The translations under genes and the position numbers were made by a program. Under the pieces are notes generated by a model that worked only from the letters and a program-made list of their open reading frames with translations, was not told where the DNA came from and did no database searches. From Zea mays (lineage: Eukaryota; Streptophyta; Magnoliopsida; Poales; Poaceae): a stretch of DNA of 64,000 nucleotides. Shown one piece after another: positions 44,101-55,462 of the stretch. The number at the start of each line of letters is the position of its first letter. Position 1 is the stretch's first letter. Location of the stretch: positions 12,338,850 through 12,402,849 of the forward strand of contig NC_050102.1 in NCBI RefSeq assembly GCF_902167145.1, given 5' to 3'.

Positions 44101-45563
44101 CGGTGGAGCCCACATTGCAAGAACAAATAGTCAGGGCACAGGTCGAGGATAAGGGTGTTCAAGTTATCAAGGATATGATCAAGCAAAAGGCAGAAAAATA
44201 CAAGTGTTTCCGACAGGACAGCAAAGGCATTCTATGGTTTGGAGATCGATTGGTTGTTCCCAAGGACCCTGAGCTTAGAAATAAGATACTAGATGAAGCT
44301 CACCTTTCAAAATTCTCCATGCACCCTGGTAGCAACAAGATGTATCATGATCTCAGATCTCTATATTGGTGGACTAGAATGAAAAGGGAAATTGCCAAGT
44401 ACATATCCGAGTGTGATACTTGCCAGAGGATAAAGGCCAGTCACTTGAAGGCAGCAGGCCCTTTGCAACCCCTTCCCATACCATCTTGGAAATGGGAGGA
44501 CATTTGCATGGACTTTATAGTGGGATTACCCAATACTTCCAGGCACCATGATTCTATTTGGGTTATCGTGGACAGGTTGACCAAGACTGCTCATTTCTTG
44601 CCAGTGCATACCACCCACAGGGCAGAAAAGTACGCTGAAATTTATGTTGATCAGATAGTAAGGTTGCATGGTATTCCCAAGACCATTGTATCTGACAGAG
44701 GAGCACCATTTGTGGCACGATTTTGGGAGCAATTGCAAGAGTCACTTGGGACCCATGTCATCCGAAGCTCAGCATATCACCCTCAAACAGATGGCCAAAC
44801 AGAAAGGGTGAATCAGATTTTGGAAGACATGTTGCGAGCATGTGCACTACATTATGGGAAGGATTGGGACAAGTGTCTGTCTTTGGCGGAGTTTTCTTAC
44901 AATAACAGCTATCAGTCCAGTTTGAAGATGGCACCTTTTGAGGCATTATATGGGAGAAGGTGTAGGACCCCACTTAATTGGTCTCAAGCAGGAGAAAGGG
45001 AAATTTTTGGGCCAGATTTAGTACTCGAGGCAGAGGCAAAGGTCAGGGTTATTACCAAGAACTTAGAAGCTGCTCAGGCTAGGCAAAGGAGCTATCATGA
45101 CAAGAGGCGGAAGCCTCTACAGTTTGAGGTGGGAGATCATGTCTATCTTAAGGTATCACCCACCAAGGGTGTCCAGAGATTCGGGATCAAGGGCAAGTTA
45201 GCCCCTCGCTATATTGGACCCTATGAGATCAAGGCAAGTTGTGGACCCGTGGCCTATCAAGTGGAATTGCCACCTCACATGTCAGCGGTTCATAATGTGT
45301 TCCATGTGTCTCAGCTGCGGAAATGCGTTCGTCTACCCACTGAAGTGCTACCAGAACCAGACATTGAGATAGAACCAGACTTGTCCTACCAAGAGTACCC
45401 CGTCAAGGTATTAGATCAGAAGGAAAGATCAACTCGGGCAAGGTCGGTCAGAATGTATAAGGTTCAGTGGAGTCACCATTCGGCAGAAGAAGCTACATGG
45501 GAAACTGAGGATTTTCTACGCTCTCGCTTCCCCGACTTTCTACCCGAAGGAGTCGGTACGTAA
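41143..45563 (+). CDS. Gag-pol polyprotein of K (chromovirus), one N-terminal frameshift
   Basis: Gag starts [17 protein letters not shown] at 41143. One base appears to be missing near 41307-41310, so the remaining 1,404 codons run in another frame, open from before 41352 to 45563. In order: gag domain; zinc knuckle [15 protein letters not shown] near 42065; protease [12 protein letters not shown] near 42281; RT with [10 protein letters not shown] near 43215; RNase [12 protein letters not shown] near 43655; integrase HHCC at 44300-44430 and DDE residues in [15 protein letters not shown] and GQTERVNQ; C-terminal chromodomain [20 protein letters not shown] to [10 protein letters not shown] at about 45395-45545. 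Chromodomains steer integration to marked heterochromatin. All catalytic motifs look intact; apart from the frameshift it is full length. Confidence 0.93.
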
Positions 45564-45812
45564 CCCCCGAACCCCACCCCCACCTGCCCTTTGAATCCAA
45601 TTATAAGAAAAACCTAGATAACAAGGATAGTCTAAGTTGTGGATTTAACTTAAGAAGGGCTTCCTTCTGAAGTTGCGAAGAGGATGACATTCGAAGAGCA
45701 GTTAACAAGAGAAACTTAAGTATAAAGGAAAAACACCACCACCACACCTTCAAGCACCCTCCAAGGGACTCTGCCTAAATCTCGGGGCGAGATTCCTTTA
45801 AGGGGGGAGGGC
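45564..45812 (+). other. 3' untranslated region and polypurine tract of K
   Basis: About 250 bp of noncoding sequence ending TTTAAGGGGGGAGGGC, the polypurine tract directly before the 3' LTR. Confidence 0.85.
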
Positions 45813-48800
45813 TGTAACACCCCAGGTGTTACCTTGGCTAGAGCCACCTTGGCACTAGAAGCTGTTTTCACAAGGGTAAAGACTTAGGGCACCTCCTAGG
45901 AACTTTGGAGCTCATGTACTAATCAAGTTGCCAATGACATAAGAAGCATTACTCTAATCCTTGCACACTTACTACCTTGTATAATAGGGGGAGAAGAACC
46001 CTAGACCTCTCCAAAGCCCTACCTTCCAACACCCTAAGTAAGGGGGGAAAGAGAGTGAACAAGTGGGCAAAACATGGGTAACCTTTGCCCAAACCCTAAG
46101 CAACATTATAACCATCAATTAAGGGAGGGAAATATTGCAAAAAGGCCCCTGGAGAAACCCCAATTCAAATCTCCAAGTGGAGAGAGAGCTAGAGCTCTCT
46201 ATTTCCCTCTAAGTCACATTTTAGCCCTAATTCAAAGACCAGCCGTGTTCACTTCAAAGATGGCGCCAAAACCACTTGGGTTCTATACCAAAAATGTGCT
46301 ATACCACTTAAGGCACCCCCTGGAAAAATTTGAGACCGAGACTCAGACATTTGACAACACTTGACATCAGTTTTGTCGCTGAGCGGGCAGTGAGACAAGC
46401 CAGATTTGGTGCCCGTCTATCTCCAGATCTAGGGCGTATCATCCCTTGGAACTCACACATGTGAGATAGCCCTAGGTGCCAGGAGGAGGTCTGCGCCGGA
46501 TTCATGGCGAGATTCGCACGTTTGCGATCTCTGGAGACGTTTGAACACTGGAAGAAACTCACCTCCACGTGTTCGACGCCTTCTGCCCGCGCCAGAGCAC
46601 GCTCACGCGCGCCCCCGCACGCCCCGCGCCGCGCCCGAGCCAAACCCGCGCCGTGGCCCGCGCCTGAGCTTATAAAGCCCTCCCAGGCTTCGACTACACC
46701 CTTCCGCGCACCCTCCACACCTCACCGGAGTAAGCTCGCCGCCGTTTGCCCGTGCGCAGCGAGTCCGCGGCCGCCCAACCCCTCTGCCACCATAGACCGG
46801 CCAGCAGAGCCATCCCCAACCCCGTCCTGCCCTCGGAGAAGCTTGTGCACACCTCCGTGAGGCTCCCCGAGCAAGGAATCGGAGTTTCCTTCGCCGGAGA
46901 AGCCAGTCCACGCTCGCCGGAGCTCTCACCCCCGCCGAAGTACGTGGACCGGGTAAACCACTCTACCACCCTTCGATTCCTTGTGCACACAGTCGCTGCG
47001 TGACCCCGTGATGCTCACCGTGCCCTAGGATTGCACCAGTTCGTCGTGGTTTGGCCGGTATACTCGCCGCCGACGAGGACACCCGCCTGCACGCGTGGAC
47101 CGGGCGATTCCGGCCACCTCCGACGCCGAGCCGTACCTCGACGTGACCGCTAGAGTCTCCCCGAGCCAACCCCACCCTTCGCCGGACCTCCCTCGCCGCC
47201 GGTAAGCCGCGCCGCCCTTTTCTTTCCCGCGGTTACTGTTTCAGTGAGGGGAAGGACTGCGGGTGAGAGGGAAGGAAGGTCAGGGGGTTTTGTGAAATGT
47301 CAGAGACCCAGGGGAATAGTGGCGTGGGGGTAGATTTGTGAGGGTGGATTTAGTTTAAACCCAGGGACCTCGGTGTAAACTGTTTTTCCAGAAAACCTTA
47401 ATTAAATCTGTTTTTAATTTGGACAGCAACTTTGAAAATGCATAACTTCTGTTTAAATCATCCAAATTTGGTCAAACCAATTTTGTCAGACTCCAATTAA
47501 TGTAACCTATTTAAGAAAAATATAAAACCCCTTGGTACTGTGGAAAACTTAAAAGTTCTGATTTAATGTTAGTTTTGGCCAAAAGCTAAATAATAGTAAG
47601 AAAAATAGTTAGGATATTTGACTAGGGTTAGGAAAATTTGGAGAAGTTTATATTTACCTAGTAACCTGTTTAAAAATGTTAAACCTCTCTGTCCACTCCA
47701 TTTAAGTTAGTTTTACCCATTATTCTATAATATGCTTAAGGATAAGGAAAATAGAAAATGTAATTTAATTAATGAACCAGAGAGTACCCCTATTTTTGTT
47801 AGGTTATTTATTCAATATAGTTCACTAGAAAAATATATCATACCCTGTTTTAGTGTAAAATAAATAAAATCTCTTTTGTTTTAATAAAACAAGTGAAACT
47901 TAGAAAAACTCTACAAAAACAACCCCAAGGTAAAAACACCCCCACCCTTGGGATAACTATTATTTTATTAGGAAGAACTTAAGAAAAATATGAAATCTGC
48001 TGTTTGACATTTTTCAAATAATAATGTAGTAGAAAGTGCCTTTTTGACATTAAAACTTAAGAAAATCATAACTAAATAACCATCCCTTAGTTGTCTGTGA
48101 TTTTTAGCACAGAGGCCTATTATTACCAGAGGATGCCAACAAAAATAACCTTTAGGACAGAACCTACCCCCAACTATGAGGTGTAGTGTAAAGTGGCCCT
48201 TTTTGCCTAACTTTTGTTATTTTTGTTTAAAGCCTAGCCTTGGTACTTAAAGCCTCAACTTCTTAAAACAAGTTAGAATAGCAAAGGGCAACCCACTTAA
48301 ATTTTTACAGAATTTTTTGGAAATTATTAAAACCTTGTTGTAGTTCAAACCTACCCTAAAAACCCTAAATGGAAATTAAAGAAAGGAAAATGAATAAGGG
48401 AACTTAATGTCATCCTAAACACTTTATAAAATTGTTCCCTGAAATCTATGAAGACAATACCAATCCACTAGGTTATCCTCACTGAAAACCCAAGCCTAAG
48501 TAGTATCAAGCCTAACCCACTGGAAGCCCCGCATGACTGAGAAAACCCTAAGTTACTTCTTGACTTAGTTTCTTTTACATAATGTTATTAAATCATGCAT
48601 AATCATGACATACATGTTCATTGCATTCGATAGACTGTAATCTTGCTGACGGAGAGTACATCCTCGTGCCGGAGCAAGGAGCTGCTCAGGAGGTAGCCCC
48701 AGATCCAGCACCCGAGCCTGCACCAGAGGACCTGCCTGCCACTGCTTTGGAAGGCAAGCCCCGGTTTTATGCATAACCTGTTATTATACTATTTTACTTC

Positions 48801-50164
48801 ACTTAATGCTTGTAGGATTGATTGTGCACTTAACTGTAGGAATTGTTTGAAACCCTAGTTGCATGATCTCAGGAATCCCATTGAGATGGATACTAGTATG
48901 CTAGGTCGAGTAGTTGCTTTACTTAATTAGGATCTCGGTAGAAGACGAGTGATTTTTCTAGCACTCGCGCGAGATCAGGAAATTGATTGTACCCACTTTC
49001 ACACTGTCATGATACTAGTTGGTGGACAACAATCCATGGGGATTGATTGTCTACGGGATAAAATGTGAATAAGGATTAAGGTGTGGTACCGTGAGTCAAG
49101 CGTTTGAACGTACTAAGCACATGCCGAGAAATATGGTAAATCGGTAAGCCTAGTACCTGAGTGAACCTGGCAGTGGACATATCCCCTCACGCGTCCTGAG
49201 ACGAGGTCTCCCATTCCGGTTATGGTGGGTACAAGTGCGGTCACTGCACGACGGCCAGTCGGGGTCAGTGGGGCATTGTACGCCAAGGCGGTGAGCCCTG
49301 ATCTGCTGACGGGGAATCGATGGGGACGGTTGATGTGTGTGGGGACGGAGTGCCCCTGCATGTCGTGTGTTTAGGTTTACCTTGCAAGGATAAAAACTCG
49401 ATTCGAATCGTCTGCTTCTCGCAGCTAATGAGACTGCTTGATCCATTCTGCTACATTGAGTAACAAGTGGAATGATGCGGAGATGATATAAGATGTTGAT
49501 TGCTAAAATGTTTGCTACTTTGTATGAATAGATAGTACACTTTTAGCCTTAAGAGAGTCACACTTAATTTTGACTAAATTAAAATCTTGATTTAGAAACT
49601 CAGCTAGTGCTTTTGGCAACCAAACCCCACAGCCAAACAGCTGCATGTCTAGAGGTAGAGGAGTAGATTCCTCACACCGGGTAAGTCTAGCTGAGTATTA
49701 GTATACTCAGCCTTGCTTGTGGCATAATTTTTACAGGTTCTCTGGAGGAGATGGTTGCTGGGATAACTTGGCCGTCCACCTTGCCACCGGGTTGGACTGT
49801 TGAGTGGGACCCTGCCTCGACTAAGGAGGAGCAAGAGGAGTGATGGGACAGGCTTCCCCATCTCTCTGTTTAATGACCATTAGTTTTATTCCGCTGCACT
49901 TCGAACAATGATGGATACTTTTGCAAAAACTCCGATGATGATGCTGGTGATGTAATAATTTAACATTATGGCATGTATGGTTTTATGCTTTATTGTATTT
50001 GCTCTGTGACTCACCTTCGAGTGAGATTGTGGTACTTGATCCTGTCAGTGGCCGTGTCGGACTAGATCCGAGGGATTGACGGGTTATTCCCATTTAAGTG
50101 TGGTCTAGCCTCTGAGGCGGGATTTGGGCACTTAAGTTGGAATAATTCGGGCAGTTCCGCCACA
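45813..50164 (+). repeat. 3' LTR of K
   Basis: 4,352 bp, same length as the 5' LTR, TATAAAG at 46671. The small-ORF segments at 48634-48753 and 49737-49843 remain open. Confidence 0.95.
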
Positions 50165-52540
50165 ATAGACATCTCGAATTTTTGTATCATGATCCTACTA
50201 AACTCTTCACATATAGATTTGTTAGTAGACCCAAATATAATATCATCAACATAAATTTGGCATACAAACAAATCATTTGCAATTGTTTTAGTAAAGAGAG
50301 TAGGATCGGCTTTTCTGACTTTGAAACCATTAGTGATAAGAAAATCTCTTAGGCATTCATACCATGCTCTTGGGGCTTGCTTGAGCCCATAAAGCGCCTT
50401 AGAGAGTTTATAAACATGGTTAGGATACTCACTATCTTCAAAGCCTGGAGGTTACTTAACATAGACCTCTTCCTTGATTGGTCCATTGAGGAAGGCACTC
50501 TTCACGTCCATTTGATAGAGCTTAAAGCCATGGTAAGTAGCATAGGCAAGTAATATACGAATTGACTCAAGCCTAGCTACGGGTGCATAGGTTTCACCAA
50601 AATCCAAACCTTTGACTTGTGAATAACCCTTGGCCATAAGTCGTGCTTTGTTCCTTGTCACCACACCATGCTCATCTTGCTTGTTGCGGAAGACCCACTT
50701 GGTTCCTACAACATTTTGATTAGGACGTGGAACTAAATGCCATACCTCATCCCTCATGAAGTTGTTGAGCTCCTCTTGCATCGCCAGCACCCAATCCGAA
50801 TCTTGAAGTGCTTCCTCTACCCTGTGTGGCTCAATAGAGGAAACAAAAGAGTAATGTTCACAAAAATGAGCGATTCGAGATCGAGTGGTTACCCCCTTAT
50901 GAATATCACCGAGGATGGTGTTCACGGGGTGATCTCTTTGAATCGCTTGGTGGACTCTTCGGTGTGGTGGCCTTGGATCTTGTTCATCTTCCTTGTCTTG
51001 ATCACTAGCATCTCCCCCTTGATCATTGTCCTCCTCTTGAGGTGGCTCATCTTCTTGATCTTCATTTTCATCATCTTGAGCTTGATCCTCATCTTGGGTT
51101 GGTGGAGATGCTTGCATGGAAGATGATTGATCTTGTGCTTATGGAGGCTCTTCGGATTCCTTAGGACACACATCCCCAACGGACATGTTCCTTAGCGCGA
51201 TGCACGGAGCCTCTTCATCATCTAGCTCATCAAGATCAACTTGCTCTACTTGAGAGCCGTTAGTCTCATCAAACACAATGTCACAAGAAACTTCAACTAG
51301 TCCAGTGGACTTGTTAAAGACTCTATATGCCCTTGTGTTTGAGTCATAACCAAGTAAAAAGCCTTCTACAGCCTTAGGAGCAAATTTAGATTTTCTACCT
51401 CTTTTAACAAGAATAAAACATTTGCTACCAAAGACTCTAAAATATGAAACATTGGGCTTTTTACCGGTGAGGAGTACATAAGATGTCTTCTTGAGGATTC
51501 GGTGTAGATATAACCGGTTGATGGCGTAGCAAACGGTGTTAATCGCCTCGGCCCAAAACCGATCTGGTGTCTTGTACTCATCAAGCATGGTCCTCGCCAT
51601 GTCAAGTAGAGTTCTATTCTTCCTCTCCACTACACCATTTTCATGTGGCGTGTAGGGAGAGGAGAACTCATGCTTGATGCCCTCCTCCTCAAGGAAGCCT
51701 TCAATTTGTGAGTTCTTGAACTCCGTTCCATTGTCGCTTCTTATCTTCTTGATTCTTAAGCTGAACCCATTTTGAGCCCATCTCAAGAATCCCTTTAAGG
51801 TCTCTTGGGTTTGTGATTTTTCCTGCAAAAAGAACACCCAAGTGAAGCGAGAATAATCATCCACAATAAATAGACAGTACTTACTCCCGCCGATGCTTAT
51901 GTAAGCTATCGGGCCGAATAGGTCCATGTGGAGTAGCTAGAGTGGCCTGTCAGTCGTCATGATGTTCTTGTGTGGATGATGAACACCAACTTCCTTCCCT
52001 GCTTGACATGCGCTACAAATCCTGTCTTTCTCAAAATGAACATTTGTTAGTCCCAAAATGTGTTCTCCCTTTAGAAGCTTGTGAAGATTCTTCATCCCAA
52101 CATGGGCTAGTCGGCGATGCCAGAGCCAACCCATGTTAGTCTTAGCAATTAAGCAAGTGTCAAGTTCAGCTTTATTAAAATCAACTAAGTATAGCTGATC
52201 CTCTAACACTACCTTAAAAGCTATTGAATCATCACTTCTTCTAAAGACAGTAACACCTACATCCGTAAAAAGACAATTGTAGCCCATTTTGCATAATTGA
52301 GAAACTGAAAGCAAGTTATAATCTAAAGAATCTACAAGAAAAACATTGGAAATGGAATGGTCAGGTGATATTGCAATTTTACCAAGTCCTTTGACCAAAC
52401 CTTGATTTCTATCCCCGAATGTGATTGCTCTTTGGGGATCTTGGTTTTTCTCATAGGAGGAGAACATCCTTTTCTCCCCAGTCATGTGGTTTGTGCACCC
52501 GCTATCAATGATCCAACTTGAGCCCCCGGATGCATAAACC
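50165..52540 (-). pseudogene. Copia I pol: protease, integrase, RT (5' part)
   Basis: Minus strand, one frame with three in-frame stops: TAG at 51937-51939, TAA at 51139-51141 and TAA at 50452-50454. Order: protease DSGCTNHMTG near 52490; GAG-pre-integrase (LWHRRLAHVGMKNLHKLLKG); integrase with MDLFGP, SDNGTEF and NGVVERKN as the DDE triad; an acidic linker ([20 protein letters not shown]); RT from [12 protein letters not shown] through QIYVDDIIFGSTN near 50247. The next RT part lies at 34889-35206. Two stops look like CAA to TAA changes and one like GAG to TAG. Confidence 0.9.
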
Positions 52541-52552
52541 TACAAAACAAAT

Positions 52553-54811
52553 TTAGGCCTTGTTCTTAGGTACCCAAACGGTCTTGGGTCCTTTCACATT
52601 AGAAACAAGCACCTTGGGTATCCAAACACAAGTCTTTGACCCCTTGTGTTTGCCCCCAACATATTTGGCAACTACTTTGCCTGATTTGTTAGTGAGCACA
52701 TATGAAGCATCAAAAGTCTTAAATGAAATGTTATGATCATTTGATGCAGTAGGAGATTTCTTCTTAGGCATTTTAACATGGGTAGAACGCCTAGAGCTAG
52801 AAGCCTCATTCTTATAAATAAAAGCATGGTGAGAAACAAAATGAGTCTTCTTTGCATGAATTCTCCTAATCTTATCCTTAGGATAACCAGCAGGGTATAA
52901 AATATAGCCCTCATTATCCTGAGGCATGGGAGCCTTGCCCTTAACAAAATTAGACAATCTTTTAGGTGGGGCATTAAGCTTACATTGTCTCCCTGTTGGA
53001 AGCCAATGCCATCCTTAATGCCAGGACGTCTCCCACTATAAAGCATGCTACGAGCAAATTTAAATTTCTCTTTTTCTAGTTCATGCTTGGCAATTTTAGC
53101 ATCTAGTTTAGCTATATGATCATTTTGTTGTTTAATCATAGCAAGGTGATCATGAATAGCATCAACATTAATATCTCTACATCTAGTGCAAATAGAAACA
53201 TGATCAACCATAGATGTAGAGGGTTTGCAATCATTTAATTCAACAATCCTAGCGTGTAAAATAGCATTCTCATCTCTAAGATTGGTAATAGCATCATTGC
53301 AAACATTTAAATCCTTAGCCTTAGCAATTAATTTTTCATTCTCATTCTTAAGGCTAGCAAGAGATTCATTCAACATGTCAATCTTAGCAATTAAACTAGC
53401 ATTATCATTTCTAAGATTAACAATTAAATCATCACAAACATTTGATTTCTCAACCTTAGCAATTAATTTGGAATTTTCACTTCTAAGGCTAGAAATAGTG
53501 TCATGGCAAGTGCTTAGCTCACTAGTTAATTTTTCACATTTTTCTACCTCTAGAGCATAAGCATTTTTAACCTTAACATGCTTTTTGTTTTCCTTAATAA
53601 GGAAGTCCTCTTGGCTATCCAAGAGTTCATCCTTCTCATGAATAGCACTAATCAATTCATTCAATTTCTCTTTTTGTTGCATGTTAAGATTTGCAAAAAG
53701 AGTAAGCAAGTTATCCTCATCATCACTAGAATTATCCTCATCACTAGAAGTTGCATACTTAGTGGCGGATCTAGATTTTACCTTATTCTTCTTCTTGCCG
53801 TCCTTTGCCATGAGGCACTTATGGCCGACATTGGGGAAGAGGAGGCCCTTGTTGATGGTGATGTTGGCGGCGTCCTCATCGTCGGTGGAGCTCTCGTCGG
53901 AGTCCCACTCCCAGCAAACATGGGCATCGCCACCCTTCTTCTTGTAGTACTTCTTCTTCTCCTTCTTCTTCCCCCTCTTGTCGCCGCCCCTGTCACTGTC
54001 ACTAGAAATAGGACATTTTGCTATAAAGTGACCGGGCTTACCACACTTGTAGCAAACTTTCTTGGAGTGGGGCTTGTAGTCTTTCCCCCTCCTTTGCTTG
54101 AGGATTTGGCGGAAGCTCTTGATGATGAGCGCCATTTCCTCGTTATCGAGCTTGGAGGCGTCGATGGGGACCCTACTTGGTGTAGAGTCTTTCTTTTCTT
54201 CTTCTGTCGCCTTGAATGCGACGTGTTGCACCTTGGATGTTAAGGTGGCGCCTTGCTCGATGATTTTCTTGGAGCCTTTGATCATCAATTTAAAGCTCAC
54301 AAATTTTCCTATCACTTCCTCAAGAGACATTAGTTTATATCTCGGATCACCATGAATTAATTGAACTTGAGTAGGATTAATAAATACGAGTGATCTAAGA
54401 ATAACCTTGACCATTTCATGGTCATCCCATTTGGTGCTCCCGAGGTTGCGCACTTGATTTACCAAGGTCTTTAGCTGGTTGTACATGGCTTGCAGGTCTT
54501 CTCCTTGGTTGAGCATAAAATGACCGAGCTCCCCCTCGATCGTTTCCCTCTTGGTGATCTTGGTCACCTCGTCTCCTTCGTGCGCGGTCTTGAGCACATC
54601 CCAAGTTTCCTTGGCACTCTTCAACCCTTGCACATTATTATACTCCTCTCGACTTAGAGAGGCGAGGAGTATAGTAGTGGCTTGCGAGTTGAAGTGCCGA
54701 ATTTGGGCAACCTCGTCCGAATCATAATCTTCATCCCCTGGCGATGGTACCTGCACTCCAAACTCAACAACGTCCCAAATACTAGCTTGGAGTGAGGTTA
54801 GGTGATGCCTC
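52553..54811 (-). pseudogene. Copia I gag, 5'-truncated and frameshifted
   Basis: From the L junction, MRHHLTSLQASIWDVVEFGV onward matches the gag N-domain seen in E. Then follow a zinc knuckle CYKCGKPGHFIAKCP near 54030, a Lys-rich block, and a long coiled coil with a repeated NLR-NEN/DNA-SLIAK pattern (about 53600-53050). A base missing near 52981 shifts the frame, and the C-terminal part (GYILYPAGYPKDKIRRIHAK) ends at 52553 in the other frame. Such long coiled-coil gags are typical of Sireviruses. The start codon is beyond the L insertion. Confidence 0.9.
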
Positions 54812-54812
54812 A

Positions 54813-55423
54813 TGTTGGGACTATGCTTCGTCGCCGAAGGTCTGGTAGGAAGAAACAGCTTCGGCTGAAGCTGTCCGCATGTGATGACCGAAGGTTCCTC
54901 TTCATGAAGCTTCGAAATTTACAAACCGACATAAAAGTAGAATGACCCTTTAGTCCATAAATGTTTGAGTCGCTGTTGTAATCCCTTATGAGGGGCATAA
55001 TTGTAATTCCTCACAGGCTGCGCCTTGTGCCTATAAATAGGTGAACAGTACCCCTGTATTGTTCACGCAATCTTGTAATCACTGGCACATTACGCTGGAA
55101 TTATTGCTTTCTGTCAAGACGAAGGTATAAATGTACCTAAATATTATGTTTTGATATTTAAGTTAATATAATAAAATATGTGAATAATGTTATTTATTTT
55201 CGGTTTGTCTCTCTATAATGTTTCGTGTTTTATATTTCATTTCATATTGTTTTTCAAGTCTTATCACGAAGGTATGACCTTCGTGATATTTTGCTTACGG
55301 CCTTCGTCCGAAGCTCATTAAATCCTTGGGGAGATAATGCTTCAGCGGACGAAGGGCATTAATATTTAACATTTTATGTTGCCTTGTTCTTAATTCATAG
55401 CATTTGAGAACAAGTCCCCAACA
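54813..55423 (+). repeat. 5' LTR of L
   Basis: 611 bp, TGTTGGGACTATGC to GTCCCCAACA, TATAAATA at 55032. U3 differs from J but U5 is nearly the same. Confidence 0.88.
55032..55039 (+). promoter_or_regulatory. LTR L TATA box
   Basis: TATAAATA followed by GTGAACAGTAC, as in LTR J. Confidence 0.65.
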
Positions 55424-55424
55424 T

Positions 55425-55462
55425 TGGCGCCCACCGTGGGGCTCGAACCCACGACCACAAGG
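55425..55462 (+). other. Extended primer site: 38-nt antisense tRNA-Lys copy
   Basis: Starts with the usual 18-nt site (TGGCGCCCACCGTGGGGC) and continues through the T loop and T stem, variable region and one side of the anticodon stem (CTCGAACCCACGACCACAAG) as a perfect complement of plant tRNA-Lys(CUU) as I recall it. It ends at tRNA position 39, just before A38 and the modified A37. Confidence 0.8.

Larger units (their letters stand above)
35207..50164 (+). mobile_element. Chromodomain Gypsy element K (Tekay/Del-like), nearly intact
   Basis: 14,958 bp with 4,352-bp LTRs of equal length (35207-39558 and 45813-50164), exact target duplication ATAGA (35202-35206 and 50165-50169), primer site, extra ORF, gag-pol and polypurine tract. 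By eye the LTRs differ at about 25-30 positions (0.6-0.7 percent), i.e. about 0.25 My at 1.3e-8 per site per year, the youngest insertion here for which both LTRs are visible. It lies within the RT region of Copia I. Family by domains: Tekay/Del chromovirus; I do not assign a maize family name. Confidence 0.95.
25043..54812 (-). mobile_element. Copia element I, minus strand, split by J and K and cut by L
   Basis: Pieces: 3' LTR 25043-26206, polypurine tract 26207-26220, 3' untranslated region to 26988, RNase H 26989-27545, RT piece 34889-35206, RT/integrase/protease 50165-52540 and gag 52553-54811. Removing J and K restores the RT reading order exactly (FEMS then MMGELKYFLGF across the K site). 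The 5' end of gag and the 5' LTR must lie beyond L. It belongs to the Opie/Ji-like Copia (Sirevirus) group by gag-pol sequence. Coding is broken by one gag frameshift and three in-frame stops. Confidence 0.88.

Noticed and set aside
53578..54243. 221-codon plus-strand ORF opposite Copia I gag
   Set aside because: Shadow of the gag zinc-knuckle and Lys-rich region on the minus strand; composition explained by the complement.
55425..55462. tRNA-Lys gene
   Set aside because: Only the complement of the 3' half of the tRNA is present, in the primer-site position immediately after the LTR; no 5' half, so not a gene.
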